From NCBI GenBank assembly GCA_964057225.1, contig CAXKVF010000089.1:1-64000 (forward strand): 64,000 bases of DNA, in the 5' to 3' direction. A program made the position numbers and the translations under genes. Shown here in pieces: positions 26,929 through 39,247 of this stretch; position 1 is the stretch's first letter; every line of letters begins with the position of its first letter. The notes under the pieces were generated by a model. The model saw only the letters and a program-made list of their open reading frames with translations. It was not told where the DNA came from and searched no databases. This stretch comes from Auanema rhodensis (lineage: Eukaryota; Nematoda; Chromadorea; Rhabditida; Rhabditidae).

Positions 26929-29744
26929 GTCATGGTTACCATGAACCAATATCAATAAAAATTTGTTTTTAGACTAATATGGACATGGGGAATCTAATTT
27001 TGAAAACCGCATCTCTTTATCTTTCACGTGAAGCGAGTTACATACCAAGTGCACATCACGTGTACATTTAATTAGCATAAATTAAAGTTCACGTAAATTT
27101 CAAAGTCATGGTTACCATGAACCAATATCAATAAAAATTTGTTTTTAGACTAATATGGACATGGGGAATCTAATTTTGAAAACCGCATCTCTTTATCTTT
27201 CACGTGAAGCGAGTTACATACCAAGTGCACATCACGTGTACATTTAATTAGCATAAATTAAAGTTCACGTAAATTTCAAAGTCATGGTTACCATGAACCA
27301 ATATCAATAAAAATTTGTTTTTAGACTAATATGGACATGGGGAATCTAATTTTGAAAACCGCATCTCTTTATCTTTCACGTGAAGCGAGTTACATACCAA
27401 GTGCACATCACGTGTACATTTAATTAGCATAAATTAAAGTTCACGTAAATTTCAAAGTCATGGTTACCATGAACCAATATCAATAAAAATTTGTTTTTAG
27501 ACTAATATGGACATGGGGAATCTAATTTTGAAAACAGCATCTCTTTATCTTTCACGTGAAGCGAGTTACATACCAAGTGCACATCACGTGTACATTTAAT
27601 TAGCATAAATTAAAGTTCACGTAAAATTCAAAGTCATGGTTACCATGCACCAATATCAATAAAAATTTGTTTTTAGACTGATATGGACATGGGGAATCTA
27701 ATTTTGAAAACCGCATCTCTTTATCTTTCACGTGAAGCGAGTTACATACCAAGTGCACATCACGTGTACATTTAATTAGCATAAATTAAAGTTCACGTAA
27801 ATTTCAAAGTCATGGTTACCATGCACCAATATCAATAAAAATTTGTTTTTAGACTAATATGGACATGGGGAATGTAATTTTGAAAACCGCATCTCTTTAT
27901 CTTTCACGTGGAGCGAGTTACATACCAAGTGCACATCACGTGTACATTTAATTAGCATAAATTAAAGTTCACGTAAATTTCAAAGTCATGGTTACCATGC
28001 ACCAATATCAATAAAAATTTGTTTTTAGACTAATATGGACATGGGGAATCTAATTTTGAAAACCGCATCTCTTTATCTTTCACGTGAAGCGAGTTACATA
28101 CCAAGTGCACATCACGTGTACATTTAATTAGCGTAAATTAAAGTTCACGTAAATTTCAAAGTCATGGTTACCATGAACCAATATCAATAAAAATTTGTTT
28201 TTAGACTAATATGGACATAGGGAATCTAATTTTGAAAACCGCATCTCTTTATCTTTCACGTGAAGCGAGTTACATACCAAGTGCACATCACGTGTACATT
28301 TAATTAGCATAAATTAAAGTTCACGTAAATTTCAAAGTCATGGTTACCATGAACCAATATCAATAAAAATTTGTTTTTAGACTAATATGGACATGGGGAA
28401 TCTAATTTTGAAAACCGCATCTCTTTATCTTTCACGTGAAGCGAGTTACATACCAAGTGCACATCACGTGTACATTTAATTAGCATAAATTAAAGTTCAC
28501 GTAAATTTCAAAGTCATGGTTACCATGAACCAATATCAATAAAAATTTGTTTTTAGACTAATATGGACATGGGGAATCTAATTTTGAAAACCGCATCTCT
28601 TTATCTTTCACGTGAAGCGAGTTACATACCAAGTGCACATCACGTGTACATTTAATTAGCATAAATTAAAGTTCACGTAAATTTCAAAGTCATGGTTACC
28701 ATGAACCAATATCAATAAAAATTTGTTTTTAGACTAATATGGACATGGGGAATCTAATTTTGAAAACCGCATCTCTTTATCTTTCACGTGAAGCGAGTTA
28801 CATACCAAGTGCACATCACGTGTACATTTAATTAGCATAAATTAAAGTTCACGTAAATTTCAAAGTCATGGTTACCATGAACCAATATCAATAAAAATTT
28901 GTTTTTAGACTAATATGGACATGGGGAATCTAATTTTGAAAACAGCATCTCTTTATCTTTCACGTGAAGCGAGTTACATACCAAGTGCACATCACGTGTA
29001 CATTTAATTAGCATAAATTAAAGTTCACGTAAAATTCAAAGTCATGGTTACCATGCACCAATATCAATAAAAATTTGTTTTTAGACTGATATGGACATGG
29101 GGAATCTAATTTTGAAAACCGCATCTCTTTATCTTTCACGTGAAGCGAGTTACATACCAAGTGCACATCACGTGTACATTTAATTAGCATAAATTAAAGT
29201 TCACGTAAATTTCAAAGTCATGGTTACCATGCACCAATATCAATAAAAATTTGTTTTTAGACTAATATGGACATGGGGAATGTAATTTTGAAAACCGCAT
29301 CTCTTTATCTTTCACGTGGAGCGAGTTACATACCAAGTGCACATCACGTGTACATTTAATTAGCATAAATTAAAGTTCACGTAAATTTCAAAGTCATGGT
29401 TACCATGCACCAATATCAATAAAAATTTGTTTTTAGACTAATATGGACATGGGGAATCTAATTTTGAAAACCGCATCTCTTTATCTTTCACGTGAAGCGA
29501 GTTACATACCAAGTGCACATCACGTGTACATTTAATTAGCGTAAATTAAAGTTCACGTAAATTTCAAAGTCATGGTTACCATGAACCAATATCAATAAAA
29601 ATTTGTTTTTAGACTAATATGGACATAGGGAATCTAATTTTGAAAACCGCATCTCTTTATCTTTCACGTGAAGCGAGTTACATACCAAGTGCACATCACG
29701 TGTACATTTAATTAGCATAAATTAAAGTTCACGTAAATTTCAAA
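26929..29744. repeat. Eight-monomer higher-order repeat, two tandem copies (1408 bp each)
   Basis: Copies 26929-28336 and 28337-29744 both read GAACC three times, GAACC with C80 to A and T170 to A, GCACC with A48 to G, GCACC with C66 to G and A103 to G, GCACC with A149 to G, and GAACC with G59 to A. No difference between the copies was noticed. The pattern ends where GAAGC at 29745 replaces the expected GAACC. Confidence 0.9.
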
Positions 29745-31328
29745 GTCATGGTTACCATGAAGCAATATCAATAAAAATTTGTTTTTAGACTAATATGGAC
29801 ATGGGGAATCTAATTTTGAAAACCGCATCTCTTTATCTTTCACGTGAAGCGAGTTACATACCAAGTGCACATCACGTGTACATTTAATTAGCATAAATTA
29901 AAGTTCACGTAAATTTCAAAGTCATGGTTACCATGAACCAATATCAATAAAAATTTGTTTTTAGACTAATATGGACATGGGGAATCTAATTTTGAAAACA
30001 GCATCTCTTTATCTTTCACGTGAAGCGAGTTACATACCAAGTGCACATCACGTGTACATTTAATTAGCATAAATTAAAGTTCACGTAAAATTCAAAGTCA
30101 TGGTTACCATGCACCAATATCAATAAAAATTTGTTTTTAGACTAATATGGACATGGGGAATCTAATTTTGAAAACCGCATCTCTTTATCTTTCACGTGAA
30201 GCGAGTTACATACCAAGTGCACATCACGTGTACATTTAATTAGCATAAATTAAAGTTCACGTAAATTTCAAAGTCATGGTTACCATGCACCAATATCAAT
30301 AAAAATTTGTTTTTAGACTAATATGGACATGGGGAATGTAATTTTGAAAACCGCATCTCTTTATCTTTCACGTGGAGCGAGTTACATACCAAGTGCACAT
30401 CACGTGTACATTTAATTAGCATAAATTAAAGTTCACGTAAATTTCAAAGTCATGGTTACCATGCACCAATATCAATAAAAATTTGTTTTTAGACTAATAT
30501 GGACATGGGGAATCTAATTTTGAAAACCGCATCTCTTTATCTTTCACGTGAAGCGAGTTACATACCAAGTGCACATCACGTGTACATTTAATTAGCGTAA
30601 ATTAAAGTTCACGTAAATTTCAAAGTCATGGTTACCATGAACCAATATCAATAAAAATTTGTTTTTAGACTAATATGGACATAGGGAATCTAATTTTGAA
30701 AACCGCATCTCTTTATCTTTCACGTGAAGCGAGTTACATACCAAGTGCACATCACGTGTACATTTAATTAGCATAAATTAAAGTTCACGTAAATTTCAAA
30801 GTCATGGTTACCATGAAGCAATATCAATAAAAATTTGTTTTTAGACTAATATGGACATGGGGAATCTAATTTTGAAAACCGCATCTCTTTATCTTTCACG
30901 TGAAGCGAGTTACATACCAAGTGCACATCACGTGTACATTTAATTAGCATAAATTAAAGTTCACGTAAATTTCAAAGTCATGGTTACCATGAACCAATAT
31001 CAATAAAAATTTGTTTTTAGACTAATATGGACATGGGGAATCTAATTTTGAAAACAGCATCTCTTTATCTTTCACGTGAAGCGAGTTACATACCAAGTGC
31101 ACATCACGTGTACATTTAATTAGCATAAATTAAAGTTCACGTAAAATTCAAAGTCATGGTTACCATGCACCAATATCAATAAAAATTTGTTTTTAGACTA
31201 ATATGGACATGGGGAATCTAATTTTGAAAACCGCATCTCTTTATCTTTCACGTGAAGCGAGTTACATACCAAGTGCACATCACGTGTACATTTAATTAGC
31301 ATAAATTAAAGTTCACGTAAATTTCAAA
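29217..31328. repeat. Six-monomer higher-order repeat A, two tandem copies (1056 bp each)
   Basis: Copies 29217-30272 and 30273-31328 read C66-to-G/A103-to-G, A149-to-G, G59-to-A, GAAGC, C80-to-A/T170-to-A, and GCACC. The start overlaps the last three monomers of the eight-monomer block. The same order, with extra private changes, is at 13377-14432 and 23057-24112, so this unit has been spread within the array. Confidence 0.9.
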
Positions 31329-33440
31329 GTCATGGTTACCATGCACCAATATCAATAAAAATTTGTTTTTAGACTAATATGGACATGGGGAATGTAATTT
31401 TGAAAACCGCATCTCTTTATCTTTCACGTGGAGCGAGTTACATACCAAGTGCACATCACGTGTACATTTAATTAGCATAAATTAAAGTTCACGTAAATTT
31501 CAAAGTCATGGTTACCATGAAGCAATATCAATAAAATCATGTTTTTGGACTAATATGGACATGGGGAATCTAATTTTGAAAACCGCATCTCTTTATCTTT
31601 CACGTGAAGCGAGTTACATATCAAGTGCACATCACGTGTACATTTAATTAGCATAAATTAAAGTTCACGTAAATTTCAAAGTCATGGTTACCATGCACCA
31701 ATATCAATAAAAATTTGTCTTTAGACTAATATGGACATGGGGAATATAATTTTGAAAACCGCATCTCTTTATCTTTCACGTGAAGCGAGTTACATACCAA
31801 GTGCACATCACGTGTACATTTAATTAGCATAAATTAAAGTTCACGTAAATTTCAAAGTCATGGTTACCATGCACCAATATCAATAAAAATTTGTTTTTAG
31901 ACTAATATGGACATGGGGAATCTAATTTTGAAAACCGCATCTCTTTATCTTTCACGTGAAGCGAGTTACATACCAAGTGCACATCACGTGTACATTTAAT
32001 TAGCGTAAATTAAAGTTCACGTAAATTTCAAAGTCATGGTTACCATGAACCAATATCAATAAAAATTTGTTTTTAGACTAATATGGACATGGGGAATCTA
32101 ATTTTGAAAACCGCATCTCTTTATCTTTCACGTGAAGCGAGTTACATACCAAGTGCACATCACGTGTACATTTAATTAGCATAAATTAAAGTTCACGTAA
32201 ATTTCAAAGTCATGGTTACCATGCACCAATATCAATAAAAATTTGTTTTTAGACTAATATGGACATGGGGAATCTAATTTTGAAAACCGCATCTCTTTAT
32301 CTTTCACGTGAAGCGAGTTACATACCAAGTGCACATCACGTGTACATTTAATTAGCATAAATTAAAGTTCACGTAAATTTCAAAGTCATGGTTACCATGC
32401 ACCAATATCAATAAAAATTTGTTTTTAGACTAATATGGACATGGGGAATGTAATTTTGAAAACCGCATCTCTTTATCTTTCACGTGGAGCGAGTTACATA
32501 CCAAGTGCACATCACGTGTACATTTAATTAGCATAAATTAAAGTTCACGTAAATTTCAAAGTCATGGTTACCATGAAGCAATATCAATAAAATCATGTTT
32601 TTGGACTAATATGGACATGGGGAATCTAATTTTGAAAACCGCATCTCTTTATCTTTCACGTGAAGCGAGTTACATATCAAGTGCACATCACGTGTACATT
32701 TAATTAGCATAAATTAAAGTTCACGTAAATTTCAAAGTCATGGTTACCATGCACCAATATCAATAAAAATTTGTCTTTAGACTAATATGGACATGGGGAA
32801 TATAATTTTGAAAACCGCATCTCTTTATCTTTCACGTGAAGCGAGTTACATACCAAGTGCACATCACGTGTACATTTAATTAGCATAAATTAAAGTTCAC
32901 GTAAATTTCAAAGTCATGGTTACCATGCACCAATATCAATAAAAATTTGTTTTTAGACTAATATGGACATGGGGAATCTAATTTTGAAAACCGCATCTCT
33001 TTATCTTTCACGTGAAGCGAGTTACATACCAAGTGCACATCACGTGTACATTTAATTAGCGTAAATTAAAGTTCACGTAAATTTCAAAGTCATGGTTACC
33101 ATGAACCAATATCAATAAAAATTTGTTTTTAGACTAATATGGACATGGGGAATCTAATTTTGAAAACCGCATCTCTTTATCTTTCACGTGAAGCGAGTTA
33201 CATACCAAGTGCACATCACGTGTACATTTAATTAGCATAAATTAAAGTTCACGTAAATTTCAAAGTCATGGTTACCATGAACCAATATCAATAAAAATTT
33301 GTTTTTAGACTAATATGGACATGGGGAATCTAATTTTGAAAACCGCATCTCTTTATCTTTCACGTGAAGCGAGTTACATACCAAGTGCACATCACGTGTA
33401 CATTTAATTAGCATAAATTAAAGTTCACGTAAATTTCAAA
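31329..33440. repeat. Six-monomer higher-order repeat B, two copies (1056 bp each)
   Basis: Copies 31329-32384 and 32385-33440 start with the same C66-to-G/A103-to-G monomer as repeat A. They continue with a strongly altered GAAGC monomer (31505, 32561), then a T39-to-C/C66-to-A monomer (31681, 32737), then A149 to G, then GAACC. The sixth monomer differs (GCACC at 32209, GAACC at 33265). The 1056-bp period continues in phase from repeat A although the contents change. Confidence 0.87.
31505..31680. repeat. Most divergent monomer type (AAAATCATG variant)
   Basis: Relative to consensus it changes three adjacent bases (positions 33-35, ATT to TCA), A43 to G and C117 to T, and belongs to the GAAGC class. 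Four copies exist, at 31505, 32561, 41008 and 41360, all with the same set of changes. Three adjacent changes together suggest one complex mutation or a conversion patch. Confidence 0.85.
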
Positions 33441-34496
33441 GTCATGGTTACCATGAACCAATATCAATAAAAATTTGTTTTTAGACTAATATGGACATGG
33501 GGAATCTAATTTTGAAAACCGCATCTCTTTATCTTTCACGTGAAGCGAGTTACATACCAAGTGCACATCACGTGTACATTTAATTAGCATAAATTAAAGT
33601 TCACGTAAATTTCAAAGTCATGGTTACCATGCACCTATATCAATAAAAATTTGTTTTTAGACTAATATGGACATGGGGAATCTAATTTTGAAAACGGCAT
33701 CTCTTTATCTTTCACGTGAAGCGAGTTACATACCAAGTGCACATCACGTGTACATTTAATTAGCATAAATTAAAGTTCACGTAAATTTCAAAGTCATGGT
33801 TACCATGCACCAATATCAATAAAAATTTGTTTTTAGACTAATATGGACATGGGGAATCTAATTTTGAAAACCGCATCTCTTTATCTTTCACGTGAAGCGA
33901 GTTACATACCAAGTGCACATCACGTGTACATTTAATTAGCATAAATTAAAGTTCACGTAAATTTCAAAGTCATGGTTACCATGCACCAATATCAATAAAA
34001 ATTTGTTTTTAGACTAATATGGACATGGGAAATCTAATTTTGAAAACCGCATCTCTTTATCTTTCACGTGAAGCGAGTTACATACCAAGTGCACATCACG
34101 TGTACATTTAATTAGCATAAATTAAAGTTCACGTAAATTTCAAAGTCATGGTTACCATGCACCAATATCAATAAAAATTTGTTTTTAGACTAATATGGAC
34201 ATGGGGAATCTAATTTTGAAAACCGCATCTCTTTATCTTTCACGTGAAGCGAGTTACATACCAAGTGCACATCACGTGTACATTTAATTAGCGTAAATTA
34301 AAGTTCACGTAAATTTCAAAGTCATGGTTACCATGAACCAATATCAATAAAAATTTGTTTTTAGACTAATATGGACATGGGGAATCTAATTTTGAAAACC
34401 GCATCTCTTTATCTTTCACGTGAAGCGAGTTACATACCAAGTGCACATCACGTGTACATTTAATTAGCATAAATTAAAGTTCACGTAAATTTCAAA
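33441..34496. repeat. Six monomers leading into the 34.5-kb block
   Basis: Subtypes are GAACC, GCACC with A20 to T and C80 to G, GCACC, GCACC with G62 to A, GCACC with A149 to G, and GAACC. C80 to G at 33696 was seen once only. It is a weaker relative of the block that follows. Confidence 0.75.
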
Positions 34497-36432
34497 GTCA
34501 TGGTTACCATGCACCAATATCAATAAAAATTTGTTTTTAGACTAATATGGACATGGGGAATCTAATTGTGAAAACCGCATCTCTTTATCTTTCACGTGAA
34601 GCGAGTTACATACCAAGTGCACATCACGTGTACATTTAATTAGCATAAATTAAAGTTCACGTAAATTTCAAAGTCATGGTTACCATGAACCAATATCAAT
34701 AAAAATTTGTTTTTAGACTAATATGGACATGGGGAATCTAATTTTGAAAACCGCATCTCTTTATCTTTCACGTGAAGCGAGTTACATACCAAGTGCACAT
34801 CACGTGTACATTTAATTAGCATAAATTAAAGTTCACGTAAATTTCAAAGTCATGGTTACCATGAACCAATATCAATAAAAATTTGTTTTTAGACTAATAT
34901 GGACATGGGGAATCTAATTTTGAAAACCGCATCTCTTTATCTTTCACGTGAAGCGAGTTACATACCAAGTGCACATCACGTGTACATTTAATTAGCATAA
35001 ATTAAAGTTCACGTAAATTTCAAAGTCATGGTTACCATGCACCTATATCAATAAAAATTTGTTTTTAGACTAATATGGACATGGGGAATCTAATTTTGAA
35101 AACCGCATCTCTTTATCTTTCACGTGAAGCGAGTTACATACCAAGTGCACATCACGTGTACATTTAATTAGCATAAATTAAAGTTCACGTAAATTTCAAA
35201 GTCATGGTTACCATGCACCAATATCAATAAAAATTTGTTTTTAGACTAATATGGACATGGGGAATCTAATTTTGAAAACCGCATCTCTTTATCTTTCACG
35301 TGAAGCGAGTTACATACCAAGTGCACATCACGTGTACATTTAATTAGCGTAAATTAAAGTTCACGTAAATTTCAAAGTCATGGTTACCATGAACCAATAT
35401 CAATAAAAATTTGTTTTTAGACTAATATGGACATGGGGAATCTAATTTTGAAAACCGCATCTCTTTATCTTTCACGTGAAGCGAGTTACATACCAAGTGC
35501 ACATCACGTGTACATTTAATTAGCATAAATTAAAGTTCACGTAAATTTCAAAGTCATGGTTACCATGCACCAATATCAATAAAAATTTGTTTTTAGACTA
35601 ATATGGACATGGGGAATCTAATTTTGAAAACCGCATCTCTTTATCTTTCACGTGAAGCGAGTTACATACCAAGTGCACATCACGTGTACATTTAATTAGC
35701 ATAAATTAAAGTTCACGTAAATTTCAAAGTCATGGTTACCATGAACCAATATCAATAAAAATTTGTTTTTAGACTAATATGGACATGGGGAATCTAATTT
35801 TGAAAACTGCATCTCTTCATCTTTCACGTGAAGCGAGTTACATACCAAGTGCACATCACGTGTACATTTAATTAGCATAAATTAAAGTTCACGTAAATTT
35901 CAAAGTCATGGTTACCATGCACCAATATCAATAAAAATTTGTTTTTAGACTAATATGGACATGGGGAATCTAATTTTGAAAACCGCATCTCTTTATCTTT
36001 CACGTGAAGCGAGTTACATACCAAGTGCACATCACGTGTACATTTAATTAGCATAAATTAAAGTTCACGTAAATTTCAAAGTCATGGTTACCATGCACCA
36101 ATATCAATAAAAATTTGTTTTTAGACTAATATGGACATGGGGAATCTAATTTTGAAAACCGCATCTCTTTATCTTTCACGTGAAGCGAGTTACATACCAA
36201 GTGCACATCACGTGTACATTTAATTAGCATAAATTAAAGTTCACGTAAATTTCAAAGTCATGGTTACCATGCACCAATATCAATAAAAATTTGTTTTTAG
36301 ACTAATATGGACATGGGGAATCTAATTTTGAAAACCGCATCTCTTTATCTTTCACGTGAAGCGAGTTACATACCAAGTGCACATCACGTGTACATTTAAT
36401 TAGCGTAAATTAAAGTTCACGTAAATTTCAAA
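34497..36432. repeat. 11-monomer block, copy 1 (repeated at 42768-44703)
   Basis: Order is T73 to G (CTAATTGTG), GAACC, GAACC, GCACC with A20 to T, A149 to G, GAACC, GCACC, GAACC with C80 to T and T90 to C, GCACC, GCACC, A149 to G. The same 11 monomers recur 47 monomers later (8271 bp in coordinates, 8272 before the 1-bp deletion). Confidence 0.87.
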
Positions 36433-38367
36433 GTCATGGTTACCATGAACCAATATCAAAAAAATTTGTTTTTAGACTAATATGGACATGGGGAATCTAA
36501 TTTTGAAAACCGCATCTCTTTATCTTTCACGTGAAGCGAGTTACATACCAAGTGCACATCACGTGTACATTTAATTAGCATAAATTAAAGTTCACGTAAA
36601 TTTCAAAGTCATGGTTACCATGAACCAATATCAATAAAAATTTGTTTTTAGACTAATATGGACATGGGGAATCTAATTTTGAAAACTGCATCTCTTCATC
36701 TTTCACGTGAAGCGAGTTACATACCAAGTGCACATCACGTGTACATTTAATTAGCATAAATTAAAGTTCACGTAAATTTCAAAGTCATGGTTACCATGCA
36801 CCAATATCAATAAAAATTTGTTTTTAGACTAATATGGACATGGGGAATCTAATTTTGAAAACCGCATCTCTTTATCTTTCACGTGAAGCGAGTTACATAC
36901 CAAGTGCACATCACGTGTACATTTAATTAGCATAAATTAAAGTTCACGTAAATTTCAAAGTCATGGTTACCATGCACCAATATCAATAAAAATTTGTTTT
37001 TAGACTAATATGGACATGGGGAATCTAATTTTGAAAACCGCATCTCTTTATCTTTCACGTGAAGCGAGTTACATACCAAGTGCACATCACGTGTACATTT
37101 AATTAGCATAAATTAAAGTTCACGTAAATTTCAAAGTCATGGTTACCATGAACCAATATCAATAAAAATTTGTTTTTAGACTAATATGGACATGGGGAAT
37201 CTAATTTTGAAAACAGCATCTCTTTATCTTTCACGTGAAGCGAGTTACATACCAAGTGCACATCACGTGTACATTTAATTAGCATAAATTAAAGTTCACG
37301 TAAATTTCAAAGTCATGGTTACCATGAACCAATATCAATAAAAATTTGTTTTTAGACTAATATGGACATGGGGAATCTAATTTTGAAAACCGCATCTCTT
37401 TATCTTTCACGTGAAGCGAGTTACATACCAAGTGCACATCACGTGTACATTTAATTAGCATAAATTAAAGTTCACGTAAATTTCAAAGTCATGGTTACCA
37501 TGAACCAATATCAATAAAAATTTGTTTTTAGACTAATATGGACATGGGGAATCTAATTTTGAAAACTGCATCTCTTCATCTTTCACGTGAAGCGAGTTAC
37601 ATACCAAGTGCACATCACGTGTACATTTAATTAGCATAAATTAAAGTTCACGTAAATTTCAAAGTCATGGTTACCATGCACCAATATCAATAAAAATTTG
37701 TTTTTAGACTAATATGGACATGGGGAATCTAATTTTGAAAACCGCATCTCTTTATCTTTCACGTGAAGCGAGTTACATACCAAGTGCACATCACGTGTAC
37801 ATTTAATTAGCATAAATTAAAGTTCACGTAAATTTCAAAGTCATGGTTACCATGCACCAATATCAATAAAAATTTGTTTTTAGACTAATATGGACATGGG
37901 GAATCTAATTTTGAAAACCGCATCTCTTTATCTTTCACGTGAAGCGAGTTACATACCAAGTGCACATCACGTGTACATTTAATTAGCATAAATTAAAGTT
38001 CACGTAAATTTCAAAGTCATGGTTACCATGCACCAATATCAATAAAAATTTGTTTTTAGACTAATATGGACATGGGGAATCTAATTTTGAAAACCGCATC
38101 TCTTTATCTTTCACGTGAAGCGAGTTACATACCAAGTGCACATCACGTGTACATTTAATTAGCGTAAATTAAAGTTCACGTAAATTTCAAAGTCATGGTT
38201 ACCATGAACCAATATCAATAAAAATTTGTTTTTAGACTAATATGGACATGGGGAATCTAATTTTGAAAACCGCATCTCTTTATCTTTCACGTGAAGCGAG
38301 TTACATACCAAGTGCACATCACGTGTACATTTAATTAGCATAAATTAAAGTTCACGTAAATTTCAAA
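35729..38367. repeat. Five-monomer unit, three tandem copies
   Basis: C80-to-T/T90-to-C monomers (AAAACTGCATCTCTTCAT) at 35729, 36608 and 37488 each open a five-monomer unit. Copies one and three read C80-to-T, GCACC, GCACC, A149-to-G, GAACC. Copy two has C80 to A in its fourth monomer instead of A149 to G. Only the first copy ends with the deletion monomer. Confidence 0.85.
36433..36607. repeat. Deletion monomer, 175 bp (only length variant in the window)
   Basis: The usual CAATAAAAATTT reads CAAAAAAATTT, which is loss of T28 at about 36459/36460 and leaves seven A in a row. The monomer grid to the right is shifted by one base and never returns to the old phase. The corresponding fifth monomer at 38192 and the relative at 44704 keep the T, so the loss is younger than the amplification. 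A sequencing or assembly error in the A run remains possible. Confidence 0.9.
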
Positions 38368-39247
38368 GTCATGGTTACCATGAACCAATATCAATAAAAA
38401 TTTGTTTTTAGACTAATATGGACATGGGGAATCTAATTTTGAAAACCGCATCTCTTTATCTTTCACGTGAAGCGAGTTACATACCAAGTGCACATCACGT
38501 GTACATTTAATTAGCATAAATTAAAGTTCACGTAAATTTCAAAGTCATGGTTACCATGAACCAATATCAATAAAAATTTGTTTTTAGACTAATATGGACA
38601 TGGGGAATCTAATTTTGAAAACCGCATCTCTTTATCTTTCACGTGAAGCGAGTTACATACCAAGTGCACATCACGTGTACATTTAATTAGCATAAATTAA
38701 AGTTCACGTAAATTTCAAAGTCATGGTTACCATGAACCAATATCAATAAAAATTTGTTTTTAGACTAATATGGACATGGGGAATCTAATTTTGAAAACCG
38801 CATCTCTTTATCTTTCACGTGAAGCGAGTTACATACCAAGTGCACATCACGTGTACATTTAATTAGCATAAATTAAAGTTCACGTAAATTTCAAAGTCAT
38901 GGTTACCATGCACCAATATCAATAAAAATTTGTTTTTAGACTAATATGGACATGGGGAATCTAATTTTGAAAACCGCATCTCTTTATCTTTCACGTGAAG
39001 CGAGTTACATACCAAGTGCACATCACGTGTACATTTAATTAGCATAAATTAAAGTTCACGTAAATTTCAAAGTCATGGTTACCATGCACCAATATCAATA
39101 AAAATTTGTTTTTAGACTAATATGGACATGGGGAATCTAATTTTGAAAACCGCATCTCTTTATCTTTCACGTGAAGCGAGTTACATACCAAGTGCACATC
39201 ACGTGTACATTTAATTAGCATAAATTAAAGTTCACGTAAATTTCAAA
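38368..39247. repeat. Five plain monomers
   Basis: Three GAACC and two GCACC monomers without diagnostic variants. They separate the five-monomer repeats from the mosaic copy of repeats A and B. Confidence 0.7.

Noticed and set aside
9648-29190. Seven near-identical 60-codon open frames on the minus strand (9648-9830, 12112-12294, 13168-13350, 21792-21974, 22848-23030, 27600-27782, 29008-29190)
   Set aside because: Each spans the junction into a monomer with A48 to G, which turns a minus-strand TAG stop into CAG. The monomers concerned start at 9681, 12145, 13201, 21825, 22881, 27633 and 29041. Since 176 is not a multiple of 3, the frame meets a stop in the next monomer. There is no sign of coding constraint: they are satellite sequence that happens to lack a stop.
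881-33440. A single higher-order period for the whole window
   Set aside because: Periods of 2, 4, 5, 6, 8, 9, 10, 14, 16 and 65 monomers were all seen locally, and none extends across the window; the array is a patchwork of local duplications.
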